Of a stretch of DNA of 64,000 nt, positions 1 through 8,805 are shown in pieces (position 1 is the first letter of the stretch; the number at the start of each line of letters is the position of its first letter). Both the position numbers and the translations under genes were made by a program. Source of the stretch: Rahnella inusitata_A (GTDB lineage: Bacteria > Pseudomonadota > Gammaproteobacteria > Enterobacterales > Enterobacteriaceae); NCBI RefSeq assembly GCF_965118895.1, contig NZ_CBCPJJ010000009.1:186001-250000 (forward strand), given 5' to 3'. Below the pieces are notes generated by a model. It ran no database searches. It was not told where the DNA came from and was given only the letters and a program-made list of their open reading frames with translations.

Positions 1-1041
1 GCGTTGCGGATCACCGAACACCTCCGCGCTTTCCGGCAGTTTGCTGATCAGCGTTAACTGCTTGCTGTGAAAACGATCCCGCGAACCGGCTTCCGCCAGC
101 TGCACCAGATGCACGACGTCGGTATCGACTTTGCGGTACGCCAGCGCTCCGGCATCAGAAAGGGAAAGCTGGTGTAAATCATCCACCAGCTTGGTGAGAA
201 TCGATACTTCCGACTGCAATGATTCCAGCGAGCCGAGCGTCATTTTTCGCACGCCGTCCTGCATCGCTTCCAGTTCACCACGCAGCACTGCCAGCGGGGT
301 GCGCAGCTCATGGGAGATGTCGGCCATAAACGCCCGACGCATCTGCTCGTTCTTTTCCAGCGTCATTGCCAGCTGGTTGAAATCCTGCGCCAGTTTTCCC
401 AGCTCATCTTCACTGTCGACCTCCACACGGGTGCTGAAATCCCCGGCGGCCAGCTGATGGGTGCCGTTGACCAGCCGTTTAACCGGCGCGAGCATACCGC
501 GCGATAACAGCCAGGTCACGGCGGCGGCCAGAAGTGCGGTAAAGGCGACAATCATCCAGCTGGTGCGGCTTTGCTGACGCTCGAAGTTGATGTCTGCGTC
601 GCGCGTCAGGCGTTCAGCCGGGGTCGAAATCACCGAACCAATCACTACGCCGTTGACGGTCATCACGCGGCGCGGTCCCTGCAAATCAGGCGGAACCGGC
701 TGATCGTATCCGCCGATCCGCCGATCGTGACTGTCGAGGATCCAGAATTTTGTTCGCCATCCCTGTGGTGGCATTCTCGGACTGCTGTTTTGTTCAAATG
801 AGCGCATCAGCTGATAGATCAGCCGGTCGTTAGTTTCTAAAAACTCCCAGCTACCGTGCTGTTTATATTGTTCCTGCAAGGTGTCGGCCAGCAGTTCGAC
901 GCGCTGTTCGTTACTCTGGCGGATGTAATCAATAAAGCCGCGCTCGAAGCTCATCCGCACGCCCCAGTTCATGGTGATTAACACCAGCGCACAGGTGCAG
1001 AAGATGGCCATGAACAGTTTGGCGGTAATTCCTGGTTTCAT
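1..1041 (-). CDS. baeS: Sensor histidine kinase BaeS (C-terminus cut by window edge)
   Basis: Envelope-stress sensor kinase of the BaeSR two-component system; 347 codons are visible and the ATPase end lies beyond base 1. A first membrane segment covers about residues 8-27, a periplasmic loop follows, a second membrane segment lies near 161-180, then a HAMP linker and the H-box DISHELRTPL with the phospho-accepting His at 244. The ATG at 1041-1039 overlaps the stop of mdtD by four bases, so the two genes are translationally coupled. Family identity is firm from the whole-protein resemblance to E. coli BaeS and from the mdtD neighbour. baeR is expected just outside the window. Confidence 0.93.
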   Translation of the reverse strand, partial: MKPGITAKLFMAIFCTCALVLITMNWGVRMSFERGFIDYIRQSNEQRVELLADTLQEQYKQHGSWEFLETNDRLIYQLMRSFEQNSSPRMPPQGWRTKFWILDSHDRRIGGYDQPVPPDLQGPRRVMTVNGVVIGSVISTPAERLTRDADINFERQQSRTSWMIVAFTALLAAAVTWLLSRGMLAPVKRLVNGTHQLAAGDFSTRVEVDSEDELGKLAQDFNQLAMTLEKNEQMRRAFMADISHELRTPLAVLRGELEAMQDGVRKMTLGSLESLQSEVSILTKLVDDLHQLSLSDAGALAYRKVDTDVVHLVQLAEAGSRDRFHSKQLTLISKLPESAEVFGDPQR

Positions 1042-2510
1042 GATTTTCTCATTGGATCGGGAGAGCCTGCCGCCGCACGACGACGGTCAATAAGGGCATT
1101 TTTCTGGGCATCCGCCGGCACGCGGGAAAAGACCCAGGCCGGCAGGGCGATAATCACCGCCATCGACATATAGCAGTAGAGAAACGCGGTATGCATTGCG
1201 CCGCTGCCGACGTCTACCTGCTGATGTGCGAAAACGCCGATGAGGATACCCGCGACGCTGACGCCCAGACTCATCGACAGCTGCATGATCATCGACAACA
1301 AACTGTTGCCGCTGCTGGCAAGGCGCGGCGGCAAGTCTTTCAGCGTCAGGGTATTCATCGACGAGAAACGCAGTGAATTCACCATCCCCTGGAAGAACAG
1401 CACAATTGGGATCATCCACACCGCGCCGTAAATCGCCACCAGCGGGAAGATAAGCGTAATCAGCGCCAGCAACAGCGTGGCGGTTACCAGCGCAGAACGG
1501 TAGCCGAGCTGATTGACCAGCCGGACCACCACGCGCTTCATTCCCATGCTACCGAGCACCATCGGGATCATCATCAGCCCGGCGTGAAAGGGTGTGAAGC
1601 CCATGCCGAGTTGCAGAAAGACCGGCGTCATAAACGGCAACATACCGCTGCCGATGCGACCCAGAAAACTGCCGGTCAGGCCGATTTTGAACGTCGTGGT
1701 GTGAAACAGACGCAGTGAAAACAGGGCGGACAAATTACCGCGTGCGTGCATCCAGTAGATACCGAGCGCGCCAAACCCAACCACTACCAGCAGCAGTAAT
1801 TCCAGCGGCGTCAGCCCGAGGCCACGGCTGCCGTCGAGCGCCAGCGTCAGGGTCGCCATACATACCGCCAGCATCACAAACCCGCTGATATCAAAGCGGC
1901 GTGTCTGCATTTTGTAATTGGGCATGATCATCAATGTGGCGATACAACCGGCAATGCCGACCGGCAGGTTGATCAAAAATATCCAGTGCCAGCTTGCGTA
2001 CTGCACCAGAAAACCCCCGAGTGCCGGGCCAAGCAGCGGGCCGACCTGACCGGGTAATGTCACCATGGTCATCGCCGCCATATATTCACTGCGCGGCACG
2101 ATTTTCAGCACCGTCAGCCGCCCGACCGGCACCATCATCGCGCCGCCAATCCCTTGTACCACGCGGGACATCACCAGCTCGCGCAGGCTGTCAGATTGTG
2201 CGCAGAGCAGCGAACCCAGGGTGAACAGCACGATGGCCGAGAAGAACACCCATTTGACACCAACTTTATCCGCCAGCCAGCCGCTGGCGGGCAGCATCAC
2301 CGCGACTGTCAAAACATAAGCGACCACCACCGAATGCATGTGCAGAGGGTTTTCGCCGAGGCTTAGGGCCATCGACGGCAGCGCAGTGTTGACGATGGTG
2401 GTATCCAGCGCCTGCATAAAAAAGCCAAACGCGACGATCCACAATTGCCAGCGCACAGAAGGCGGCAGCGGCTCGGAGGGCGGTACAGTCTCAGTATTTT
2501 CAGATTTCAT
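1038..2510 (-). CDS. mdtD: MFS drug transporter MdtD (DHA2 family, 14 membrane segments)
   Basis: Putative inner-membrane multidrug/H+ antiporter, 490 residues. The sequence after a hydrophilic start (about 22 residues) follows E. coli MdtD almost throughout: the first helix carries the LDTTIVNTALP motif and the loop 2-3 motif is GWLADKVGV. In E. coli it is the fourth gene of mdtABCD-baeSR; here it is the first gene of its unit, because mdtABC is not upstream and an oppositely oriented aldo/keto reductase lies there instead. No good ribosome binding site precedes the ATG, so the exact start is uncertain; a start 15-20 residues in would fit the E. coli length better. Confidence 0.93.
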   Translation of the reverse strand: MKSENTETVPPSEPLPPSVRWQLWIVAFGFFMQALDTTIVNTALPSMALSLGENPLHMHSVVVAYVLTVAVMLPASGWLADKVGVKWVFFSAIVLFTLGSLLCAQSDSLRELVMSRVVQGIGGAMMVPVGRLTVLKIVPRSEYMAAMTMVTLPGQVGPLLGPALGGFLVQYASWHWIFLINLPVGIAGCIATLMIMPNYKMQTRRFDISGFVMLAVCMATLTLALDGSRGLGLTPLELLLLVVVGFGALGIYWMHARGNLSALFSLRLFHTTTFKIGLTGSFLGRIGSGMLPFMTPVFLQLGMGFTPFHAGLMMIPMVLGSMGMKRVVVRLVNQLGYRSALVTATLLLALITLIFPLVAIYGAVWMIPIVLFFQGMVNSLRFSSMNTLTLKDLPPRLASSGNSLLSMIMQLSMSLGVSVAGILIGVFAHQQVDVGSGAMHTAFLYCYMSMAVIIALPAWVFSRVPADAQKNALIDRRRAAAGSPDPMRKS

Positions 2511-2541
2511 CGGGTTATCGCATCAGTACAATCATTGTCGC

Positions 2542-2570
2542 GGCCTGGTGACGGCAACCGTCAACAGGCC
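2542..2570. promoter_or_regulatory. Strong inverted repeat in the mdtD leader
   Basis: Two 13-base arms (GGCCTGGTGACGG and CCGTCAACAGGCC, one mismatch) flank a three-base spacer CAA, ending 32 bases before the mdtD ATG. There is no T-run on either strand, so it is not an ordinary terminator. It could be an mRNA leader hairpin or a protein-binding palindrome; the sequence alone cannot decide. Confidence 0.5.
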
Positions 2571-2779
2571 AGACCCACAGTGTAGCCAGAATGCTCCGGC
2601 AGAAAATGGAGGAAATAAGGAGAGTCCTTCTCAATCTTCTCAACATTTTTGAAATGACTTATGACAAAAAGGTCGGACGGTAAGCCACTCATTTTATATC
2701 AAAATGCTAAGGTTAACCCTGAATCACAAACCGTTTGCACGCGAAGCAAGTTTAAACTGACCGTTATAGGGAGAGTGTG

Positions 2780-3733
2780 ATGAGTAAAAGAGAATTAGGC
2801 CGTTCAGGTATTCAGGTACCGTTGCTGACTTTTGGTGGCAACGTATTTGGCTGGACAGTCGATCAGCCCGCCTCTTTCAGCCTGCTCGATGCCTTGCTGG
2901 ATAATAACCTGAACTTTATCGATACCGCCGACGTCTATTCCCGCTGGGTCGATGGTAATCACGGCGGCGAATCTGAAACGATTATCGGCAACTGGTTGAA
3001 GAAAACGGGTAAGCGCGACCAGATAGTTCTGGCGACCAAAGTCGGTAAACCTATGGGCGAAGGCAAAGTCGGCCTGTCGCCGCGCTATATCAAAGAGGCG
3101 GTTGAAGCATCGCTGAAACGTCTGCAAACGGATTATATCGATCTCTATCAGTCCCATGATGACGATGCTGATACACCGCTGGCGGAATCGCTGGCAGCGT
3201 TCGATGCGTTAATCAAAGAAGGTAAAGTACGGGCCATCGGTGCTTCTAACTACAGCGCACCGCGTCTGGCCGAAGCGCTGAAAATCAGCAAGGACAACGG
3301 GCTGGCGCGTTATGAAACGCTACAACCGCTGTACAACCTGTATGACCGCAAAGTGTATGAAGAAGCGCTGGAAAAAGTCGTCACGGAACACGGTGTCGGT
3401 GTGATCAACTTCTACGGGTTGGCCAGCGGCTTCCTGACCGGGAAATACCGCACCAAAGCTGATGCCAGCAAAAGTAAGCGTGGCGAAAGCGTGATTGAGC
3501 GCTACCTCGACGATCGGGGTTTGAAAGTGCTTAAAGGGCTGGACCAGGTAGCTGAGAAGCACGGCGTGCAGCCGGGGCAGGTGGCGTTAGCATGGCAGAT
3601 TGCGCGCCCGAGCATTACCTCTCCGATTGTCAGCGCGACCTCTTTGCAACAGCTCAATGAGCTGGCGCAGGCCGCGACGCTGAAACTCGATGAGGCGGAT
3701 ATTCAGACGCTAAATGACGCCAGCGCCTGGTAA
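2780..3733 (+). CDS. Aldo/keto reductase
   Basis: NADPH-dependent oxidoreductase of the aldo/keto reductase superfamily, 317 residues, (beta/alpha)8 barrel. The catalytic tetrad can be read as Asp48 and Tyr53 (DTADVY), Lys87 (ATKVG) and His126 (YQSHDD). The cofactor-binding C-terminal part is complete. ATG at 2780 was chosen because AGGGAGAG lies at the right distance; an in-frame GTG sits one codon upstream. Substrate is unknown. It occupies the place between yegD and mdtD where E. coli carries mdtABC, and is transcribed away from mdtD. Enterobacterial synteny makes it an accessory insertion. Confidence 0.9.
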   Translation: MSKRELGRSGIQVPLLTFGGNVFGWTVDQPASFSLLDALLDNNLNFIDTADVYSRWVDGNHGGESETIIGNWLKKTGKRDQIVLATKVGKPMGEGKVGLSPRYIKEAVEASLKRLQTDYIDLYQSHDDDADTPLAESLAAFDALIKEGKVRAIGASNYSAPRLAEALKISKDNGLARYETLQPLYNLYDRKVYEEALEKVVTEHGVGVINFYGLASGFLTGKYRTKADASKSKRGESVIERYLDDRGLKVLKGLDQVAEKHGVQPGQVALAWQIARPSITSPIVSATSLQQLNELAQAATLKLDEADIQTLNDASAW

Positions 3734-3757
3734 TTAACGCCGTTCCCGAAATAAAAA

Positions 3758-3787
3758 AACCGCCAGGAGAAATCAGGCGGTTTTTAT
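3758..3787. terminator. Bidirectional terminator, AKR / yegD
   Basis: Stem AACCGCC / GGCGGTT with an 11-base loop, flanked by A-run on the left and T-run on the right, placed between convergent genes. Confidence 0.85.
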
Positions 3788-3816
3788 TTAGTACTAAAGT
3801 GTCGGCAATCTTGCGC

Positions 3817-5169
3817 TTAACGGAACAGTGTTTGCGCCCAGCGCGCCAGACCGGCGGTGACAGAGCCAAAGTCGTTGCCACCGACCAGCGGAATGCCCGG
3901 CAATTGTGCCTGCAACGCGGCCCGCAGCAGAGGAGAACGTGCGCTGCCACCGGTCAGATAAATCACGTCCGGCTTAATGTCACTGCTCGCCAGCGCCAGA
4001 TTCACCTGTTCCTGAATGCGCTCCAGCGGCTGTGCGATAGCTTCGCTCAGCTGCTGCTGGCTGATAGTCTCTGCCAGACCCGCCTCGATGAAGTCCATTG
4101 CCGCCGTGACGCTTTCGCGTTCGGAGAGCGCAATCTTGCTCTCTTCTGCCGCGCGCACCAGACGATAGCTCAGACGCTGTTGCTGAACTTTCAGCAGACG
4201 TTTGATGAGGTCCGGCTGTGCGGCATCGCGGATCAAATCACGCAGCATGCGGCCATTGGCGACGCTGTAAAAATCGATCTGAGCAGGGACATCGTTAGTC
4301 GCTACCGCATTCCAGTAAGGCAGTGCGGGGATCGCGATACCTTTGTGGGTTTCGCTGCCCATGCCGAATTGTGGCGTCAACTGTTTGAACGCCGTCATGA
4401 TATCCAGATCGTTCCCGCCCACGCGGCAACCGCTGTGGCCGAGCAGGCTGTTCTGACGTTCAGCCTTATCGCGCCACTGTGGCCCCATCAGCAATACCGA
4501 ACAGTCGGTGGTACCACCGCCGATATCTACCACCAGCACTGTTTTCTCGTCTGTCAGCGTCGCCTCAAAATCCAGCCCTGCTGCTACCGGTTCGAACTGG
4601 AAAGCGATATCGCGGAAACCGGCGCGTTCTGCGGCACGTTGCAAAATGCCCTGTGCCTGACGGTTGGCGTCATCGCCGCCCATACCCTGGAAGTTGATCG
4701 GGCGGCCAATAACGGTCTGCTCAATGGTGTGCTGTAATACGGATTCTGCCTGACGTTTGATGTGATACATCATCGCGCAGACCAGATCTTCGAACAGAGC
4801 AATTTGTTGCGGCTTCAGGCCATTTGCGCCCAGGAAGGATTTCGGTGAGCGGACAAAGTACACCTCTTCCGGATCTTCCATATAGGTGGCGAGCGCCTGC
4901 AAACCAAACTGCACGCTGTTGGCGTTAACCGGAATATCTTCCTCGCGGTTAAAGCTGATACTGCGACGCAGCAGCGCCAGATTTTCATCACTGCCCGTTG
5001 GCACCTGTCCGTGACGGTTCAGCCATTCGCTGACCGCTTCGCGAGTTGGCGCACAAAGCATGGAGGGTAAATAAGGATCGTTATTTTCTAACGCCAGCAG
5101 TTGGGCGTTATTGTCGCGCATCACCGCAACTGAGCAATTCGCTGTACCGTAGTCAAATCCAATAAACAT
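3817..5169 (-). CDS. yegD: Hsp70-like ATPase-domain protein YegD
   Basis: 450-residue actin/Hsp70-fold ATPase lacking the peptide-binding domain of DnaK; function in the cell is unknown. The nucleotide site is visible as phosphate-1 DYGTANCS near the N-terminus, phosphate-2 DIGGGTTD in the middle and the adenosine motif GGSARSP near the C-terminus. The ATG at 5169 was chosen over an in-frame start six codons upstream because it gives the MFIGFDYG beginning and length of E. coli YegD and is preceded by GGGGA. Its neighbours mdtD-baeS keep the same order and strand as in E. coli. Confidence 0.93.
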   Translation of the reverse strand: MFIGFDYGTANCSVAVMRDNNAQLLALENNDPYLPSMLCAPTREAVSEWLNRHGQVPTGSDENLALLRRSISFNREEDIPVNANSVQFGLQALATYMEDPEEVYFVRSPKSFLGANGLKPQQIALFEDLVCAMMYHIKRQAESVLQHTIEQTVIGRPINFQGMGGDDANRQAQGILQRAAERAGFRDIAFQFEPVAAGLDFEATLTDEKTVLVVDIGGGTTDCSVLLMGPQWRDKAERQNSLLGHSGCRVGGNDLDIMTAFKQLTPQFGMGSETHKGIAIPALPYWNAVATNDVPAQIDFYSVANGRMLRDLIRDAAQPDLIKRLLKVQQQRLSYRLVRAAEESKIALSERESVTAAMDFIEAGLAETISQQQLSEAIAQPLERIQEQVNLALASSDIKPDVIYLTGGSARSPLLRAALQAQLPGIPLVGGNDFGSVTAGLARWAQTLFR

Positions 5170-5280
5170 CACTGATCCCCATGCCAAAGAAGGGGCGGGA
5201 CTTTACCGGAGCGAGGGATTTAGAGCAAGACCAAAGCGAAGGGATTTTAGCCCTGAAAAATGCAAGGTGTTTGCAATGAT

Positions 5281-5376
5281 GCCCCCAGCCCGGCCCTCCC
5301 CTTAGCAGGTGAGGGAGCAGACCCAGCCGGTTTTGAATTTGCTCCTCCCCTGCGAAAGGGGAGGCTGGGAGGGGGT
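5281..5376. repeat. Palindromic intergenic repeat, CTCCCC type
   Basis: About 96 bases built of two imperfect inverted arms: GCCCCCAGCCCGGCCCTCCC on the left is mirrored by GGCTGGGAGGGGG on the right, and each arm itself contains a smaller hairpin (CTCCCCTTAGCAGGTGAGG and CCTCCCCTGCGAAAGGGGAGG-like). It lies 16 bases after the tktB stop. It resembles enterobacterial REP/MITE-like elements; a shorter relative lies at 56243-56268. Confidence 0.6.
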
Positions 5377-5392
5377 ATGGCAGGCGACGACG

Positions 5393-7387
5393 TTATTGCA
5401 GCAACGCCTGCGCTTTGGCGACAACGTTATCGATAGTAAAGCCGAACTCTTTGAACAGCTGTTCTGCCGGAGCCGATTCGCCGAAGCTGGTCATGCCGAC
5501 TACGCCGCCGTTGAGGCCAACGTATTTGTACCAGTAATCCGCAATACCAGCTTCCACCGCCAGTCGCGCCGTGACGCCTTTCGGCAGCACAGATTCACGA
5601 TATGCCGTGTCCTGTTTGTCGTAAACGTCAGTGGACGGCATCGAAACCACGCGTACTTTGGTCCCGCCTGCGGCCAGTTTATCGGCGGCTTCGACGGTAA
5701 TACCCACTTCAGAACCGGTGGCAATAAGAATGACGTCAGGCTTGCCTTCGCAATCTTTCAGCACATAACCGCCACGCGCCACGTTGGCCAACTGCTCCGC
5801 AGTTCGCGGTTGCTGGGTCAGGTTCTGGCGGGAAAAGATCAGCGCGGAAGGGCCGTCGTTACGTTCGATGGCGTATTTCCACGCGATGGCAGACTCAACC
5901 TGATCCGCCGGACGCCACAGACTCATGTTTGGCGTCACGCGCAGGCTGGCCATTTGCTCGACCGGCTGGTGCGTTGGGCCGTCTTCGCCCAGACCGATGG
6001 AGTCATGAGTGTAGACGAACACGTTACGGATCTTCATCAGTGATGCCATACGCACCGCATTACGGGCGTATTCGACGAACATCAGGAAGGTCGCCGAGTA
6101 AGGCAGGAATCCGCCGTGCAGCGCGATCCCGTTGGAGATAGCCGTCATGCCGAACTCACGCACGCCATAGTGAATGTAGTTACCGGCCAGATCATCCCCC
6201 AGCGATTTAGAGCCGGACCACATGGTTAGGTTACTTGGCGCAAGGTCAGCAGAACCGCCGAGGAATTCAGGCAGTATTTTACCGAACTCTTCCAGCGTGT
6301 TTTGCGAGGCTTTACGGCTGGCAATGTTGGCCGGTTTAGCCTGTAAACCTTCGATGAATTTCTGCGCGTCGGCCTCCCAGTTCTCCGGCAGCTCACCGCT
6401 CACGCGGCGCTTAAACTCTTTCGCCAAATCAGGATAAGCGCTGGCGTAAGCCGCGAACTTATCATCCCAGGCTTTTTCTTTCGCTTTACCCGCTTCTTTG
6501 GCATCCCAGGCGGCATAAATGTCCTGCGGAATTTCAAAGGCAGGGTAGTTCCAGCCCAGCGCCTTGCGGGTGGCAGCCACTTCATCCACGCCCAGAGCAG
6601 CGCCGTGCGCATCGTGCGTGCCTGCTTTATTTGGTGAACCGAAACCGATGACGGTTTTACACAGCAGCAGGGAAGGACGGTCGGTGACTTTGTGGGATTC
6701 TTCGATCGCCGCTTTGATGGCGTCAGAGTTCTGGCCATCAACATCGCGAATCACATGCCAGCCATACGCTTCGAAACGTTTGGCCGTGTCATCGGTGAAC
6801 CAGCCTTCCACGTGGCCGTCGATGGAGATCCCGTTGTCATCATAAAACGCGGTCAGTTTGCCGAGTTTCATGGTGCCGGCAAGCGAGCAGGCTTCGTGGG
6901 AAATCCCTTCCATCATGCAACCGTCACCCATAAAAGCGTAGGTGTGGTGGTTGACGATATCGTGGCCTTCGCGGTTGAACTGCGCGGCCAGCGTGCGTTC
7001 GGCGATAGCAAAACCAACGGCGTTGGCGATGCCCTGACCCAGCGGACCGGTGGTGGTTTCAACGCCCGGCGTATAGCCGTATTCCGGGTGGCCTGGCGTT
7101 TTGGAGTGCAGCTGGCGGAAGTTCTCCAGCTCTTTCATCGGCAGGTCATAGCCGGTGAGATGAAGCAGGCTGTAAATCAGCATCGAACCGTGACCGTTGG
7201 ACAGCACAAAGCGGTCGCGATCGGCCCAGTGCGGGTTAGTCGGGTTGTGATTCATGTAATCGCGCCACAGAACTTCAGCGATATCCGCCATCCCCATTGG
7301 TGCGCCGGGGTGGCCGGAATTCGCTTTCTGCACCGCATCCATGCTTAAGGCACGGATAGCATTCGCTAGCTCTCTACGAGAAGGCAT
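5393..7387 (-). CDS. tktB: Transketolase
   Basis: Thiamine-diphosphate enzyme of the non-oxidative pentose phosphate pathway, moving two-carbon units between sugar phosphates; 664 residues, close to E. coli TktB. The ThDP motif GDGCMMEG leads to NNN-type NGIS, and GLGEDGPTHQP marks the pyrimidine domain. ATG at 7387 (MPSRRELANAIR) is preceded by CCGGAGAA; an upstream in-frame start nine codons earlier is unlikely. The paralogue is called tktB because talA lies directly upstream and maeB is divergent, exactly as in E. coli, where the pair is RpoS-dependent. Confidence 0.93.
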   Translation of the reverse strand: MPSRRELANAIRALSMDAVQKANSGHPGAPMGMADIAEVLWRDYMNHNPTNPHWADRDRFVLSNGHGSMLIYSLLHLTGYDLPMKELENFRQLHSKTPGHPEYGYTPGVETTTGPLGQGIANAVGFAIAERTLAAQFNREGHDIVNHHTYAFMGDGCMMEGISHEACSLAGTMKLGKLTAFYDDNGISIDGHVEGWFTDDTAKRFEAYGWHVIRDVDGQNSDAIKAAIEESHKVTDRPSLLLCKTVIGFGSPNKAGTHDAHGAALGVDEVAATRKALGWNYPAFEIPQDIYAAWDAKEAGKAKEKAWDDKFAAYASAYPDLAKEFKRRVSGELPENWEADAQKFIEGLQAKPANIASRKASQNTLEEFGKILPEFLGGSADLAPSNLTMWSGSKSLGDDLAGNYIHYGVREFGMTAISNGIALHGGFLPYSATFLMFVEYARNAVRMASLMKIRNVFVYTHDSIGLGEDGPTHQPVEQMASLRVTPNMSLWRPADQVESAIAWKYAIERNDGPSALIFSRQNLTQQPRTAEQLANVARGGYVLKDCEGKPDVILIATGSEVGITVEAADKLAAGGTKVRVVSMPSTDVYDKQDTAYRESVLPKGVTARLAVEAGIADYWYKYVGLNGGVVGMTSFGESAPAEQLFKEFGFTIDNVVAKAQALLQ

Positions 7388-7453
7388 ATTTTTCTCCGGT
7401 GAATGAATGGCCACGCCAGCAGGCAGCAGCCATTGGAATTTCAGTGGGTGAAA

Positions 7454-8407
7454 TTACAGTTGAGCAGACAGTACATCTTCGAGTTTCTTCTGATCGACGG
7501 CGAACTGGCGGATACCTTCGGCCAGTTTATCAACGGCCATGGCATCCTGATGATGTTCCCAGAGGAATTCGGCCTGAGTCAGCGGCGCAGGCTGCTTGCT
7601 GCCCGAAGCAGATGACGGTTGCAGTTTGCGCTCCACTGGCGCATCGCTGGCTTTCAGCTCTTCAAGCAGGTTGGGTGAGATGGTCAGGCGGTCACAACCG
7701 GCAAGTGCCAGAATTTGTTCCACTTTACGGAAGCTGGCACCCATGATGACGGTCTCATAGCCCTGCGCTTTGTAGTACTTGTAGATCTCACGAACGGATT
7801 TAACGCCCGGATCTTTTTCCACGTCATACGTCGCATTTGGTTCTTTGGCTTTGTACCAGTCATAGATACGGCCAACGAACGGGGAGATCAGATACACACC
7901 GGCTTCGGCGCAGGCGCGTGCCTGAGCAAAAGAAAACAGCAGCGTCAGGTTACAGTTGATGCCTTCTTTTTCCAGCTGTTCGGCTGCTTTGATGCCTTCC
8001 CAGGTGGAAGCCAGTTTGATCAAAATGCGGGATTTATCAATCCCCTGTTCCTGATACAAACCAATCAATTCACGCGCCTTGGTCAGGCACTTTTCGCTGT
8101 CAAAGGACATGCGCGCATCGACTTCTGTCGAGATGCGGCCGGGGACGCTTTTAAGAATTTCGACACCAATATTCACCGCCAGTTTATCCGTGGCGTTGAT
8201 CACCTGATCCTCTTTACTGCCACCTTTTTTACGTGCGTAATCCAGCGCGTCTTTGATGAGGTTTTGATACTGAGGCAGGTCGGCGGCTTTGAGAATTAAG
8301 GATGGATTGGTGGTGGCATCCTGCGGTTCGAAATGACGGATGGATTCAATATCACCGCTGTCGGCAACGACAGTCGTTAGCTTTTTGAGGGCGTCTAACT
8401 GGTTCAT
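7454..8407 (-). CDS. talA: Transaldolase
   Basis: Transfers dihydroxyacetone between sedoheptulose-7-phosphate and glyceraldehyde-3-phosphate in the pentose phosphate pathway. 317 residues, usual length. The Schiff-base lysine is Lys131 in RILIKLAST; the early motif DATTNPSL is intact. The ATG has a good AAGGAG ten bases upstream. It precedes tktB by 66 bases on the same strand, so they probably form one operon. A hairpin (CAGGG/CCCTG, 8465-8480) lies in its leader. Confidence 0.94.
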   Translation of the reverse strand: MNQLDALKKLTTVVADSGDIESIRHFEPQDATTNPSLILKAADLPQYQNLIKDALDYARKKGGSKEDQVINATDKLAVNIGVEILKSVPGRISTEVDARMSFDSEKCLTKARELIGLYQEQGIDKSRILIKLASTWEGIKAAEQLEKEGINCNLTLLFSFAQARACAEAGVYLISPFVGRIYDWYKAKEPNATYDVEKDPGVKSVREIYKYYKAQGYETVIMGASFRKVEQILALAGCDRLTISPNLLEELKASDAPVERKLQPSSASGSKQPAPLTQAEFLWEHHQDAMAVDKLAEGIRQFAVDQKKLEDVLSAQL

Positions 8408-8805
8408 TTCAACATCTCCTTAGGAAGAAAAATGATACGAGAAGAGAAGCGTGGTCTCTTTTCACAGGGCTACTACCCTGCATCATTCTGTTAACAATTT
8501 GAATGCGCTTTCTCTGATTGTTGTAATGGGTCAGAGCAATGAAAAAGCAAAAGCCTACGCAAGGCTGAACTTTCAACCTGTGTTGCGCAAGGGGGAACTT
8601 TAAGCTTAGTCGAAATTTGCGAGACGTCTTCCGCGAACGAAAAGCAATCAATGTAACGCGCAAGTTTTGGTCGTGCTTCGCCCTCTGTCGTGGCAGGTTA
8701 TCTATACTGTTGTGCGGGAAAACTGAAAGCGTTGGTGAATCAAATGTTGCGGGTTTCCCGGTCTGTGCCCCTACAAAAAATAAGAAACACAAAAAGGATC
8801 CTACG
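8408..8805. promoter_or_regulatory. talA / maeB divergent intergenic region
   Basis: 398 bases without a gene. On the talA side a small hairpin at 8465-8480 lies in the mRNA leader. On the maeB side TATACT at 8703-8708 is a possible -10 box without a clear -35 partner. A divergent ORF could be read through this stretch in both directions, but the codons do not look coding and the maeB ribosome site at AAAGGAT (about 8793-8799) fixes its start. Confidence 0.5.

Noticed and set aside
3799..4737. 312-codon open frame antisense to yegD
   Set aside because: Shadow of a well-recognised gene; its translation resembles no known family.
8617..8805. N-terminal extension of maeB
   Set aside because: The part before ATG 8806 has no family counterpart and a good ribosome site lies just before 8806.
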